NCBI RefSeq assembly: GCF_946221155.1
Contig: NZ_CAMIAN010000001.1
Location: forward strand, 1 to 64,000
Length of the DNA: 64,000 nt
From: an uncultured Corynebacterium sp.
GTDB lineage: Bacteria > Actinomycetota > Actinomycetes > Mycobacteriales > Mycobacteriaceae
Reading direction: 5' to 3'
Shown here: positions 24,455 to 34,420 of the stretch, one piece after another
How positions within the stretch are numbered: the first letter of the stretch is position 1
Layout: every line of letters starts with the position of its first letter
Notes under the pieces: generated by a model
Told to the model about the DNA's origin: nothing
The model's input: the letters and a program-made list of their open reading frames with translations, nothing else
Databases searched by the model: none
Translations under genes and position numbers: made by a program

Positions 24455-26854
24455 CTAACCCGCCGTCCCAGCCAACGCCCGCAACAACAACACCGCACCC
24501 GCCTTGAACAGCGGATCGTTGCCATTGCCACACTTCGGCGACTGCACACAAGACGGGCAGCCGGACTCACACTCGCAGGTCTCCACGGTCTCGGCGGTGG
24601 CGGCCATCCATTCGGCAAAACGCGCAAAGCCTTGCTCGGCGAAGCCCGCGCCGCCCGCATAGCCGTCGTACACGAACACCGTCGGCAGGCCCGTATCCGC
24701 ATGCAAGGCGGTAGAAACACCACCAATATCCCAACGGTCGCACGTCGCAATCAGTGGCAACAGGCCAATCGCCGCATGCTCCGCGGCGTGCAACGTCCCC
24801 GGCCACGTCGGCTCCGGCAACCCCAGATCCAGCAGCACATCCGGATCCACGGTGTAGGCCACTGCGCGGGTACGCAGCGATTCTGGCGGAACGTCCAGCG
24901 GCACGGTCTCCAGGATCTCGCCACCCGGCAGGCGTTTCCGATAACCGCTGACGGTGTGCGACACCTCCACGTCCACATCCGCCAACCACACCCCGTCGCA
25001 GACCTTGCGCGTCCCCCGGGTGCGTCGCACCGCAATATCCGTATCGCGGATCACCTGGGTGGTGTACTCCGGGAACTCGGGCCGCACCCACGCCACGGAT
25101 TCGTCCAGGTCCAGCAGCTGCACTACGAACGTCTCGCCCTGGTGCATGTACACCGCCCCGGTGTGCACGTCCGACGTCGCGCGCGACTGATCCACCGTGC
25201 CCAGCAACCGGCCGGAATCGGCCTCCACAATCGCCACCTGGGCCGCCGCCCCGCCGCGAATCGAGACCCGCGAATGCACCTGTTCCGCCACCTTCAGGTC
25301 CGCGAAGATGCCGCGCGGCCTGTGCTTTAGTGCGCCTTGACGCAGCAGGTGTTCTACCACCCGCTCCGCACCCCAGCGCGTAACCTCTGCCTCGGAAAGG
25401 GGCTTCTCCGCAGCCGCGCACACTACATGGTCGGCCAGCACATAAGGGTTCGTCGGGTCGAACACCGTGTTTTCCACCGGCCGGTCCAGTAAAGCCTCCG
25501 GGTGGTGCAGAAGGTACGTATCCATCGGATCGTCCGCACCGACCAGCACCACCAGCGCACCTTGTCCGCGCCTACCCGCGCGGCCCGCCTGCTGGCGGAA
25601 GCTAGCGATAGTTCCGGGGAAGCCACTGGTCACTACAACATCTAGCCCGCCGACGTCGATGCCGAGCTCCAGCGCGTTTGTTGAGGCGATGCCCAACAGC
25701 TCGCCATTATCGAAGCGACGCTCCAGCTCGCGGCGATCCTCCGGGGCGTAGCCTGCCCGATAGGCCGCCACCCGCACCGCATCCGCGCTGCGCCCCAGTG
25801 CCGACAGCTTCTCTGCGGTGGCGACGGACACCACCTCCGCCCCGCGCCGGGAGCGCACGAACGTTAATGTCCGCGCGCCCTGGGCGATCGCCAACCCCAT
25901 CACGTCCGCGGCCTCAGAATTCGCCGCCCGCCGCACCGGCGCGCCGTTTTCGCCTTCTGCATCTGGCAGGAATCCGGGCTCCCACAGCGCGATGGTCCGT
26001 TCTCCCGCGGGCGCTCCGTCACGGGTTACTGCCGCGACGTCCGGCCGCCCCGTCAGTCGGCGCGCGTGTGCTGCCGGATCCACACTGGTTGCAGAAGCCA
26101 ACACGATCGTCGGCACCGTCCCGCACAGCCGTAGCAGCCGTCGCAGCACCATCGCCACGTGCGCGCCGAACACCCCGCGATAAACGTGGCACTCGTCGAT
26201 CACCACGTAGCGCAGCGTGCGCAGCAGCCGACTCCACGACTGCGGATTCCCCAGGATCGAGGCGTGCAGCATGTCCGGGTTCGTTACGATTACCCGCGCC
26301 TGGTCGCGGATCACCCGCCGCGTCTCGGGCGGGGTGTCGCCGTCGTATGTGGCTACCATTATGTCGTTCAGATTCGCCGCCCCCGCGCACATGCGCGCCA
26401 GCGCCGCCCGCTGGTCCTGTGCCAGGGCCTTCGTCGGTGCAATATAAAGGGCCGTCGCGGTGCTCGCCGTAGCCAGGTCGCTCAAGGCTGCGAGCTGGTA
26501 GCCGAGGCTCTTTCCGGACGCCGTTCCGGTGGCAACCACCACATCCCGCCCCGCATGTGCGTGGTTCGCGGTCTCCACCTGATGCGACCACGGCATAGAA
26601 ATGCCCTGCTCATACAGGTATTCCACCAAGGTTTTGTCGGCCCAGTCCGGCCACTGCGCCGTTTGCGATGGGCGGGCGGGGATGGTGCGCGTATGGGCGA
26701 CGGTGGATCGCGGAAACTCGGGTGTCAGATCGGCAAGCAGTTCCTCGCCGAACGAGGGCGCCGTGCTGCTTGTCGGGCTGCCTGCCGTGCCGCTGGGCGC
26801 GGAATCTGGGGTAGGGGGCGTGGGGTCGGACATTAACGTCAGTTCTAGACCCAT
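24455..26854 (-). CDS. DEAD/DEAH-box helicase with DUF1998 domain (Rv3649 type)
   Basis: A 799-residue superfamily 2 helicase. Motif I 'VVATGTASGKSLGYQ' near residue 104, motif II 'YVVIDECHVYRG' (DECH) near 220, motif III 'VLASAT' near 255 and motif VI 'QQAGRAGRRGQ' near 430 are visible. A C-terminal cysteine set 'CECESGCPSCVQSPKCG' near 765 is the DUF1998 metal site of Hrq1/MrfA-like helicases, which act in DNA repair. ATG 26854 or ATG 26833 may be the start; neither has a clear ribosome site. It is divergent from the cold-shock gene, as in mycobacteria. Confidence 0.92.
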   Translation of the reverse strand: MGLELTLMSDPTPPTPDSAPSGTAGSPTSSTAPSFGEELLADLTPEFPRSTVAHTRTIPARPSQTAQWPDWADKTLVEYLYEQGISMPWSHQVETANHAHAGRDVVVATGTASGKSLGYQLAALSDLATASTATALYIAPTKALAQDQRAALARMCAGAANLNDIMVATYDGDTPPETRRVIRDQARVIVTNPDMLHASILGNPQSWSRLLRTLRYVVIDECHVYRGVFGAHVAMVLRRLLRLCGTVPTIVLASATSVDPAAHARRLTGRPDVAAVTRDGAPAGERTIALWEPGFLPDAEGENGAPVRRAANSEAADVMGLAIAQGARTLTFVRSRRGAEVVSVATAEKLSALGRSADAVRVAAYRAGYAPEDRRELERRFDNGELLGIASTNALELGIDVGGLDVVVTSGFPGTIASFRQQAGRAGRRGQGALVVLVGADDPMDTYLLHHPEALLDRPVENTVFDPTNPYVLADHVVCAAAEKPLSEAEVTRWGAERVVEHLLRQGALKHRPRGIFADLKVAEQVHSRVSIRGGAAAQVAIVEADSGRLLGTVDQSRATSDVHTGAVYMHQGETFVVQLLDLDESVAWVRPEFPEYTTQVIRDTDIAVRRTRGTRKVCDGVWLADVDVEVSHTVSGYRKRLPGGEILETVPLDVPPESLRTRAVAYTVDPDVLLDLGLPEPTWPGTLHAAEHAAIGLLPLIATCDRWDIGGVSTALHADTGLPTVFVYDGYAGGAGFAEQGFARFAEWMAATAETVETCECESGCPSCVQSPKCGNGNDPLFKAGAVLLLRALAGTAG

Positions 26855-27097
26855 TAGGGGGTGGATACAAGTTATTGTCCTGCGGAATCAAGACTCATCT
26901 GAATGTTTAACTCGCAACGTGGCAGACTGTCGAGTGGTTATAAAAATCCTCGGAACTTTTCCGCTCGCCTCGGCGTGAGGTGGGGTCTCGTTGGGTTTTG
27001 GGCCGATTGGGTTGGAAACGAAGTATCTTCCGACCTCGGCGTTTGGTGGTCGCAGAAGACTTGCGCCGGACAGATTCAACAAGATAGGTAGAAATTC

Positions 27098-27301
27098 ATG
27101 GCACAGGGAACCGTCAAGTGGTTCAACGCGGAGAAGGGCTTTGGCTTCATCGCCCCGGACGACGGATCTTCCGACGTCTTCGTCCACTACTCTGAGATCC
27201 AGGGCAGCGGCTTCCGCACCCTCGAGGAGAACCAGAAGGTCGAGTTCGAGATCGGTGAGGGCGCCAAGGGCCCGCAGGCTCAGAACGTCACGGCTCTTTA
27301 A
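27098..27301 (+). CDS. cspA: Cold-shock protein (CspA family)
   Basis: A 67-residue single cold-shock domain. RNP1 'KGFGFIAPDD' (residues 15-24) and RNP2 'VFVHY' (near 31) are intact, and the N-terminus 'GTVKWFNAEKGFGF' is canonical. The gene is followed by a GC-rich hairpin. A leader of up to 240 bases separates it from the divergent helicase gene, and GATAGGTAG lies just upstream of the start. Members are RNA chaperones; whether this one is cold-induced cannot be read here. Confidence 0.96.
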   Translation: MAQGTVKWFNAEKGFGFIAPDDGSSDVFVHYSEIQGSGFRTLEENQKVEFEIGEGAKGPQAQNVTAL

Positions 27302-27318
27302 ACCCAAAGGGTTTTCGT

Positions 27319-27359
27319 AAGCCCCCGCCCGCGGTGCATCTCGCGCCCGGCGGGGGCTT
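27319..27359 (+). terminator. Probable terminator after cspA
   Basis: An 11-bp stem AAGCCCCCGCC/GGCGGGGGCTT encloses a 19-base loop. The T-tract is weak (TTCGCC), so efficiency is uncertain. Confidence 0.6.
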
Positions 27360-27522
27360 CGCCGGTTAAGGCCGCGCACCCCGGTTGCGAAGGAATTGCG
27401 TAAACAGCGTAGTGTCGCTTAGAAATGCGTAAGTGGCTCCCGGAAAGAACCATTGCAATAAACCTGTATAAACAATGGCACCCGGCAAACTTAAAATTTT
27501 GAAGGATGTGTGAAATCAACCG

Positions 27523-30500
27523 ATGGCAAACGATGACGTCAAACGTCTAGTGATCGTTGAGTCGGCGACGAAGGCCAAGAAGATCGCCCCGATCCTGGGG
27601 CCGAACTACATCGTTGAGGCTTCCGTCGGGCACATCCGTGACCTCCCCCGGGGCGCGGCAGACGTACCGGCCAAGTATAAAAAGGAGCCGTGGGCGCGTC
27701 TGGGCGTCAACGTCGATAAAGATTTCGAGGCGCTCTACGTCGTCAGCCCGGACAAGAAAAAGAAGGTTTCCGACCTGAAGGTCAAGCTCAAGCAGGTCGA
27801 CGAGCTGTACCTGGCGACAGACCCCGACCGTGAGGGTGAGGCTATCGCCTGGCACCTGCTCGAGGTGCTGAAGCCGAAGGTGCCGGTACGCCGCATGGTG
27901 TTCCATGAGATCACGAAGAACGCCATCCTCGAGGCCGCGCAGAACACTCGCGAGCTCGATTACGACCTGGTCGATGCGCAGGAATCCCGCCGTGTGCTGG
28001 ATCGCCTGTACGGCTACGAGGTCTCCCCGGTGCTGTGGAAGAAGGTCATGCCGCGCCTGTCGGCGGGTCGTGTGCAGTCCGTCGCTACCCGCGTGATCGT
28101 GGAGCGCGAGCGTGAGCGCATGAAGTTCATCGCCGCCGAGTACTGGGACTTGAGCGCCACGTTCGGCGTGGTAGATGCTGTTTCTTCTTCTCTTGATGAC
28201 GCCGCCCCGGACTCCTTTGAAGCACGGCTGGCAACGGTCGCCGGCAAGCGCGTGGCTCAGGGCCGTGACTTTGGCGACGACGGCAAGCTGAAGGCCAGCG
28301 CTAAGGAAACATTTGTCCTGGATGGGGCGAAGGCGAAGTCCCTGGCCGAGGGGCTGCAGGGCCAGGAATTTACCGTGACTGCGGTGGAGGAAAAGCCCTA
28401 CACCCGCCGCCCGTACCCGCCATTTATGACCTCCACCTTGCAGCAGGAGGCCGGCCGTAAGCTCCGCTTCACGTCGGAGCGCACCATGCGCATTGCGCAG
28501 CGACTGTACGAAAACGGCCACATTACTTATATGCGTACCGACTCGACCACCCTGTCGACCGCCGGTATCGAGGCCGCACGCAAGCAGGCCAAGGAACTTT
28601 ATGGTGCGAAGTTCGTGGCCGATGGCCCGCGCCAGTACTCCCGCAAGGTGAAGAACTCGCAGGAGGCCCACGAGGCGATCCGTCCGGCGGGCGAGACTTT
28701 CCAGACCCCCGGCCAACTGAGCAACCAGCTGGATGCCGAGGAGTTCAAGCTCTACGAGCTGATTTGGCAGCGCACCGTGGCCTCCCAGATGGCCGACGCG
28801 AAGGGCCAGTCGATGAAGGTCACCGTCGCCGGCGACGCGAAGTCGGGCGAGACCTGCGAGTTCACCGCAACTGGCCGCACCCTGACCTTCCCGGGCTTCC
28901 TGAAGGCCTACGTGGAGGTCAGCCGCACCGCTGATGGCCGCGACGTGGCCGATAACGCGGAGAAGCGACTGCCGCAGCTCACTAAGGGCGACGAGTTGAA
29001 CGCACGCGACGTGGCCGCCGACGGCCACTCGACAAACCCGCCGGCCCGCTACACCGAGGCCTCGCTGGTGAAGAAGATGGAGGAGATGGGCATTGGGCGC
29101 CCGTCGACCTACGCTTCCATCATCCGCACCATTCAGGACCGCGGCTACGTGCTGCCGCGCGGCAATGCGCTAGTGCCTTCGTGGGTGGCCTTCGCCGTCA
29201 TCGGCCTGCTGGAACAGAACTTCGGCGCCCTGGTGGACTACGACTTCACCTCCGCGATGGAAGACGAGCTCGATGCCATTGCCGCAGGCAATGAGGACCG
29301 CGTGAACTGGCTGAAGGGCTTCTACTTCGGCGATAGCTCCCGCGCGGAGGCCCCGGGCGCGGTCGTGCCCCGCCTGGGTGGCTTGAAGCACATCGTGGGC
29401 GACAACCTGGAGCAGATTGACGCCCGCCGGGTGAACTCCCTGCACATTTTCGACGATGAGAACGGTGTGCCGATTGTGGTCCGCGTGGGCCGCTACGGCC
29501 CCTACCTGGAGCGCATCAAGCCGGTACCGGAAGGGGCGCCGGAAGGCACCGAGCCAGAGGTGCAGCGCGCAAACCTGCCGGAATCCATGACCCCAGACGG
29601 GCTGACCCTGGAGGTGGCCGAGAAGCTATTCGCCACCCCGCAGGGTGGCCGAGAGCTGGGCACCAACCCGGCCAACGGGCGCACCATCGTCGCCCGTGAG
29701 GGCCGCTACGGCCCTTACGTCACCGAGGTGCTCGGCGAGGACGAGGAATCCCGCGTGGCCGAGGAAGCCGTGAAGGTGTGGGAGGCCGAGCGCGATGAGC
29801 AGGATCGCGAGCGCGAGGCAGAGGGCAAGAAGCCACTGAGCCGCGAGACCAAGACCGCGCAAGCGCAGAAGGAAAAGCGCGTCAAGCAGATCGTCGAGGA
29901 GACGCTGAAGCCCAAGACCGCCAGCCTGTTCAGCGGCATGGAGCCAGCCAGCGTGACGTTGGAAGAGGCTCTGAAGCTCATGAGCCTGCCGCGTGAGGTG
30001 GGCGTCGACCCGAGCGACAACGAGGTGATCACCGCCCAGAACGGCCGCTACGGCCCCTACCTTAAGAAGGGCAAGGATTCCCGTTCGCTGGCGAACGAGG
30101 AGCAGATCTTCACGATCACCCTCGATGAGGCTCGACGCATCTACGCCGAGCCAAAGCGCCGCGGCCGTGCGGCCGCGCAGCCGCCACTGAAGCAACTGGG
30201 CGATAACGATGTGTCCGGCAAGCCGATGTCCGTCAAGGACGGCCGTTTCGGCGCCTATGTCACGGATGGCACCACCAACGCCTCCCTGCGCAAGGGCGAT
30301 ACCCCGGAGACGATGACTGACGCCCGCGCGAATGAGCTGCTGTCGGAGCGGCGCGCCAAGCAGGCCGCCGAGGGTTCGGCGCCTGCGAAGTCGGGCCGCA
30401 AGACAGCGAAGAAGGCGACGAAGAAGTCGGCCAAGAAGACGACAAAGAAGTCAGCCAAGAAGGCTGCGAAAAAGTCGGCCAAGAAGACCGCGAAGAAGCC

Positions 30501-30540
30501 GCCGACGCTGACCAAGCGCACGGTGAAGAAGTCTCGCTAA
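27523..30540 (+). CDS. topA: DNA topoisomerase I
   Basis: A 1005-residue type IA topoisomerase relaxing negative supercoils. The Toprim domain starts with 'LVIVESATKAKKI' near residue 9 and includes 'DPDREGEAIAWH' near 99. The active-site Tyr is in 'GHITYMRTDST' near 336. C-terminal repeats marked by 'GRYGPYL' or 'GRFGAYV' occur near 657, 727, 839 and 907. There are no zinc-finger cysteines, as expected in actinobacteria. The last 50 residues are a Lys/Ala tail of repeated AKK and TKK units, typical of actinobacterial TopA and used for processivity. It is monocistronic in appearance, 220 bases after cspA. Confidence 0.97.
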   Translation: MANDDVKRLVIVESATKAKKIAPILGPNYIVEASVGHIRDLPRGAADVPAKYKKEPWARLGVNVDKDFEALYVVSPDKKKKVSDLKVKLKQVDELYLATDPDREGEAIAWHLLEVLKPKVPVRRMVFHEITKNAILEAAQNTRELDYDLVDAQESRRVLDRLYGYEVSPVLWKKVMPRLSAGRVQSVATRVIVERERERMKFIAAEYWDLSATFGVVDAVSSSLDDAAPDSFEARLATVAGKRVAQGRDFGDDGKLKASAKETFVLDGAKAKSLAEGLQGQEFTVTAVEEKPYTRRPYPPFMTSTLQQEAGRKLRFTSERTMRIAQRLYENGHITYMRTDSTTLSTAGIEAARKQAKELYGAKFVADGPRQYSRKVKNSQEAHEAIRPAGETFQTPGQLSNQLDAEEFKLYELIWQRTVASQMADAKGQSMKVTVAGDAKSGETCEFTATGRTLTFPGFLKAYVEVSRTADGRDVADNAEKRLPQLTKGDELNARDVAADGHSTNPPARYTEASLVKKMEEMGIGRPSTYASIIRTIQDRGYVLPRGNALVPSWVAFAVIGLLEQNFGALVDYDFTSAMEDELDAIAAGNEDRVNWLKGFYFGDSSRAEAPGAVVPRLGGLKHIVGDNLEQIDARRVNSLHIFDDENGVPIVVRVGRYGPYLERIKPVPEGAPEGTEPEVQRANLPESMTPDGLTLEVAEKLFATPQGGRELGTNPANGRTIVAREGRYGPYVTEVLGEDEESRVAEEAVKVWEAERDEQDREREAEGKKPLSRETKTAQAQKEKRVKQIVEETLKPKTASLFSGMEPASVTLEEALKLMSLPREVGVDPSDNEVITAQNGRYGPYLKKGKDSRSLANEEQIFTITLDEARRIYAEPKRRGRAAAQPPLKQLGDNDVSGKPMSVKDGRFGAYVTDGTTNASLRKGDTPETMTDARANELLSERRAKQAAEGSAPAKSGRKTAKKATKKSAKKTTKKSAKKAAKKSAKKTAKKPPTLTKRTVKKSR

Positions 30541-30581
30541 TTCGCCCTTACTTTTGGTAGGGAACTGATACGTTCATAAGC

Positions 30582-31484
30582 ATGCATCAGCTCCCTAAGT
30601 TCACCGTCGTCACTCTTGCTCCGAACCTGCCCGGCCCCGTCGCCGCCAAGCGCCTGCACGAGCTCGGCGGAACTGTCATCAAGGTCGAAGGCCCCGGCAA
30701 GGCAGCCGACCCCATGCGCATGTACTGCGAGCCCTACTACCAGCATTTGGTGGAGGGCCAGGAGGTGCACAGCATCGACTTGAAGCAGGAGTCCGGCCTA
30801 CAGGAACTACACGAACTGCTGGCAGAAGCGGATCTGCTGCTCACCAGCTCCCGCCCCGCCTCGCTGCAACGCCTAGGGCTCGGCTGGGAAGACCTCCACG
30901 CACGCTACCCATCCCTGGCCCAGGTGGCGATCGTCGGCCACTCCGGCGAGCACGTCGACGTAGCCGGCCACGACCTGACCTATGAAGCACACGCGGGCAC
31001 TCTCTCCTTCAACGGCGATAAGCCCGTCATGCCCGTTGTGCCCATCGCCGACTTGGCGGGCGCGGAACGCGCAGTCTCCCAAGCGCTGGCCGCCCTGTGG
31101 CAAGCAAGCGCCACCGGTCAGGGCAGCTACCACGAGGTCGCCCTGGCGGACATGGCCACGGAGTTCGCCACGCCCGCCCGCTTCCGCCTGACAGGCCCGG
31201 ACACCCTGCTGGGTGGCCTGCTGCCGGGCTATGGCCTTTACCAGGCCGAGTGCGGGGGTTGGGTGGCTATCGCCGCGCTGGAACCGCACTTCTTCGTCGG
31301 CCTCGTCGAAGCGCTGCACGAAGAAGGACTGCTGCCGGAAGGTACTACGGCCGAGCAGCTGCAATCCAATGGGATCACCGCAGAGCAGCTGGCCGCGGCA
31401 GTGGGGCAGAAGACGGCGGCGTGGTGGGACGAGGTGGCGTCGAAAAGAAACCTTCCCATCGCCGCAGTACGGCGCGGAGCCTAA
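30582..31484 (+). CDS. Short CaiB/BaiF-type (class III) CoA-transferase-like protein
   Basis: A 300-residue protein of the family III CoA-transferase/alpha-methylacyl-CoA racemase group. The N-terminal 'LAPNLPGPVAAKRLHELG' and 'VIKVEGPG' match the CoA-binding fold. The Asp in 'VPIADLAGAERAV' near residue 155 would be the catalytic one. It is clearly shorter than the usual 360-400 residues, ending soon after 'HFFVGLVEAL', so a C-terminal part is reduced. It is convergent with the cyclase gene and overlaps its stop by 4 bases. The acyl substrate is unknown. The longer frame at 31097 is a shadow. Confidence 0.82.
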   Translation: MHQLPKFTVVTLAPNLPGPVAAKRLHELGGTVIKVEGPGKAADPMRMYCEPYYQHLVEGQEVHSIDLKQESGLQELHELLAEADLLLTSSRPASLQRLGLGWEDLHARYPSLAQVAIVGHSGEHVDVAGHDLTYEAHAGTLSFNGDKPVMPVVPIADLAGAERAVSQALAALWQASATGQGSYHEVALADMATEFATPARFRLTGPDTLLGGLLPGYGLYQAECGGWVAIAALEPHFFVGLVEALHEEGLLPEGTTAEQLQSNGITAEQLAAAVGQKTAAWWDEVASKRNLPIAAVRRGA

Positions 31485-33013
31485 GCCTCCGAGCGATCGG
31501 CCAAGGTCGCGCGGATGGGGCGGGCGATCTGCGTCATCTCGCGGCGGCCGCGCAGCTCCACGGACTTCATCATGGTCCAGCGGGCCTGCTCGGCCTCGTT
31601 GGCCGCACGCAGAGTTGCAGCGCTGGTCAGCACCTGACCGGGGGTCTTCTTCGCCAGGTCCGTCAGTCGGGCGGCCTGGTTTACGGCGTCGCCGATGACG
31701 GTGTACTCGAAGCGATCCTTTGCACCGATGTGGCCCGCGACGACGGAACCGGCAGCCACGCCAATTCCCGCGGCGAACTCCAGGCCCTGCAGCTTCGCCT
31801 TCAACTCGCGGGCGGCGGCCAGGGCATGGCCCGCCACATCGTCCAACGGCAGAGGCGCGCCGAACACGGCCAGCGCTGCATCGCCCTCGAATTTGTTGAT
31901 GATGCCCTTATTGGCGTGCACGACCTCCACCACGCGGTCGAAGAATTCGTTGAGGGCCTTCACCACGTGCTGCGGTTCCTTCTCCGTGGCAAACCCGGTA
32001 GAGCCGATCACATCCACGAAGAGCACGGCCACGTGCCGCGTTTCGCCGCCCAGCTCCGGCTTTTCCTCCAGCGCGCGGCGGGCGACCTCGGTGCCGACGT
32101 AGCGGCCGAAGAGGTCGGAGACCCGCTGGCGTTCCTGCAGACCGCGCATCATCTCGTTGAAGCCGGCCTGCAGCACGCCGATCTCCGAGGAGTCGTAGAT
32201 CCGCACGTCCGTGTTCACCTTGCCGCGGCGCACGCGGTTGATGGCGTATTGCAGTTCGCGGATCGGGTCGGCCACGGCCATGGAGAACAACGTGGTGCCC
32301 AAGAAGCCGGTCAGCAGGGTGGTCAGCGCCAGTGCCAGCATCGCCGGGATGATGCCACGGGAGCTTTCGGGGTAGAACTCGGTGGCCGCAGCGAAGAGCA
32401 ACAGCACCATACCCAGCACAGGCACGGCGGAGGTCAGCGCCCACGTCGTCATTAGGCGGTGCGAAAGAGGGGAGAGCCGAGAGTGATCCGGCGCGCCCTT
32501 AGCCAGTGCTTTCGCAGCGACGGGACGCACCAGGCGCTCGGCCTCCATGTACGTCATCAGGCTCACCATCATGCCGCCGAGCGTGGCGGTCACGCCGACG
32601 GTTACGCCCCACTCGGTGCTATGCCTCCATGCCACGACGGTGAACAGCACCACGCCGATACCCCACAGCACGATGCCTGTGACGGTCTGCAGCAACGGAA
32701 TGCGCAGCACCAGGTCGCGCACCATGTTCGGGTCATAGGCTTGCGGCGTGCGCTGCCAGCGTAAGACGGGGGCGAAGAAGTACAACGTCATCGCGATGCC
32801 AGCGACCACGGCCACCCCGAAGTAGATCAGGTACAGCGAGGCAATGGTGGTATCCGGGCTGGTCAGCTCGCGCGCGGCAGGCAGGGGGATGAGGAAGCGT
32901 AGGAACGTCGCTACGGCGGTCGCGCCGATGACGTTCGTGGCCAGAACGGTTGCTGCGTACAGGGGCCAGGAGGTTCCCCAGGCCCACGAGAGGTAGCGCA
33001 GCAGTTGTTTCAT
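31481..33013 (-). CDS. Membrane adenylate cyclase, class III, with HAMP domain (CyaB/Rv3645 type)
   Basis: A 510-residue cyclase producing cAMP. Six hydrophobic helices fill residues 10-265, then a HAMP linker ('ADPIRELQYAINRVRRGK') near 266. The catalytic domain has metal Asp in 'LFVDVIGSTGF', the substrate Lys and second metal Asp in 'INKFEGDAALAVFG', and 'YTVIGDAVNQAARL' with the purine-binding Asp and transition-state Asn. All key residues are present, so it should be active. cAMP is the effector of GlxR, whose gene is 20 kb away in this window. It is convergent with the CaiB-like gene and divergent from holB, as in mycobacteria. Confidence 0.94.
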   Translation of the reverse strand: MKQLLRYLSWAWGTSWPLYAATVLATNVIGATAVATFLRFLIPLPAARELTSPDTTIASLYLIYFGVAVVAGIAMTLYFFAPVLRWQRTPQAYDPNMVRDLVLRIPLLQTVTGIVLWGIGVVLFTVVAWRHSTEWGVTVGVTATLGGMMVSLMTYMEAERLVRPVAAKALAKGAPDHSRLSPLSHRLMTTWALTSAVPVLGMVLLLFAAATEFYPESSRGIIPAMLALALTTLLTGFLGTTLFSMAVADPIRELQYAINRVRRGKVNTDVRIYDSSEIGVLQAGFNEMMRGLQERQRVSDLFGRYVGTEVARRALEEKPELGGETRHVAVLFVDVIGSTGFATEKEPQHVVKALNEFFDRVVEVVHANKGIINKFEGDAALAVFGAPLPLDDVAGHALAAARELKAKLQGLEFAAGIGVAAGSVVAGHIGAKDRFEYTVIGDAVNQAARLTDLAKKTPGQVLTSAATLRAANEAEQARWTMMKSVELRGRREMTQIARPIRATLADRSEA

Positions 33014-33089
33014 GCCCTTCAGATTAACGCACGCTGTCCCGCACCGGGTGTGTCTGCCCTGTCCTCATGGATAGCTACACTGAGTAACC

Positions 33090-34337
33090 ATGACGGAAAC
33101 CACGCTGGCCACGACTGCGGCCACCACTCCGGCCGCCACCGAAGACGCGCCAGGGGTTTTCGGGCGCATCACCGCGGAATCCGTCCGCCGTCCGCTGCAG
33201 CGGGCCGTGGAGGATCCGCAGGCGATGACCCACTCGTGGCTGTTTACGGGCCCACCCGGTTCGGGGCGTTCCATCGCGGCGAAGGTCTTCGCCACGGCAT
33301 TGGTGTGCCCGCACGGTGGCTGCGGCGAGTGCGACCAGTGCCGTAGCGCGGCCGCGGGCACGCACCCGGACATCCTATGGGTCTCCACCACGGGCGTGGT
33401 GCTGACGGTCGACGAGATCCGCGGCGCCATCCACGAGGCCGCAAACATGCCCACCGTCGCCCGCTGGCGCGTGGTGGTTGTGGAAGATGCCGACCGTCTG
33501 AACGATGCCGCCGCCAACGCTTTGCTGAAGTCCGTTGAGGAGCCGCCCGCCCGCACCGTCTTCCTGCTCTGCGCGCCCTCGACCGACCCTTCGGATATTG
33601 CGATCACCCTACGGTCGCGCTGCCGCCACGTTTATGTGCCCACTCCCTCGCCGGCGGCGGTTAAGGGTGTTTTGCTTAGTGACGCCACCTTGGGGCTCAA
33701 TGAGACGCAAGCCCAATGGGCCGCCGACGTGTCGGCCGGACACATTGGAAGGGCTCGCCACCTAGCCAGCGACGAGGCCGCCCGCACCAAACGTGCCACC
33801 GCGCTGAAGCTGCCGCAGCTGGTGTACGAGCCCAATGCGCTGTACCGCTTCACCTCCGAGTTGGTGAAGAAGGCCGAGGAAGAGGCCGCCAGTGAGCTGG
33901 AGAAGCTGGATCAGCGGGAGCGCGAGGAATTGGAGAGCAGCCTCGGCGTGGGCGCGAAAGGAAAGGGTGCTGCAAAGGCCCAGCGGGGGGCGTCCGGAAG
34001 AATGAAAGAGCTAGAAAAAGAGCAGAAGAACCGGCGCACCAGAAGAACCCGCGACTCGCTTGACCTGGCGCTGATCGACATTGCTGGGCTGTACCGCGAT
34101 GCGATGCTGCAGGCCGCGGGCGCGGTGGATGGCGATGGCGTGCCGGTGGGCGGTCACCAGCACCCGGACATGGCGGCGACGTCGAAGGAACTGGCGCGGC
34201 GTAATAGTGCGTCGGCGCTGGTGAGCTGCATCGATACGGTGATGGAATGTCGCGAGGTGCTGGGGTACAACGTGCGGCCGGAGGTGGCGCTGGATGCGAT
34301 GGCCGGGCGCCTGCAGCAGTGCTGCGGGGTGGCCTAG
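33090..34337 (+). CDS. holB: DNA polymerase III subunit delta' (clamp-loader)
   Basis: A 415-residue clamp-loader AAA+ subunit. The P-loop reads 'GPPGSGRSIAAKVF' near residue 52, with Arg in place of Lys, as expected for the non-hydrolysing delta' subunit. Zinc ligands 'CPHGGCGECDQC' near 73, 'VVVVEDADRLNDAAANALLKSVEEPP' in two parts near 130 and the sensor region 'TLRSRCRH' near 175 follow. A charged, Lys/Glu/Arg-rich insert lies near residues 265-325. It is the last protein gene before tRNA-Thr. Confidence 0.93.
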   Translation: MTETTLATTAATTPAATEDAPGVFGRITAESVRRPLQRAVEDPQAMTHSWLFTGPPGSGRSIAAKVFATALVCPHGGCGECDQCRSAAAGTHPDILWVSTTGVVLTVDEIRGAIHEAANMPTVARWRVVVVEDADRLNDAAANALLKSVEEPPARTVFLLCAPSTDPSDIAITLRSRCRHVYVPTPSPAAVKGVLLSDATLGLNETQAQWAADVSAGHIGRARHLASDEAARTKRATALKLPQLVYEPNALYRFTSELVKKAEEEAASELEKLDQREREELESSLGVGAKGKGAAKAQRGASGRMKELEKEQKNRRTRRTRDSLDLALIDIAGLYRDAMLQAAGAVDGDGVPVGGHQHPDMAATSKELARRNSASALVSCIDTVMECREVLGYNVRPEVALDAMAGRLQQCCGVA

Positions 34338-34420
34338 CGGGTATCCGGGCTAACCCCAGATGGCGTTTTGGTGCTCAGGGTTTGAGTCGGCTAGGATAAC
34401 GCTTCGTACTTAATGTACGC

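Noticed and set aside
31097..32455. Plus-strand frame (452 codons) across the CaiB-like and cyclase genes
   Set aside because: Spans two genuine genes in wrong frames and has no domain pattern.
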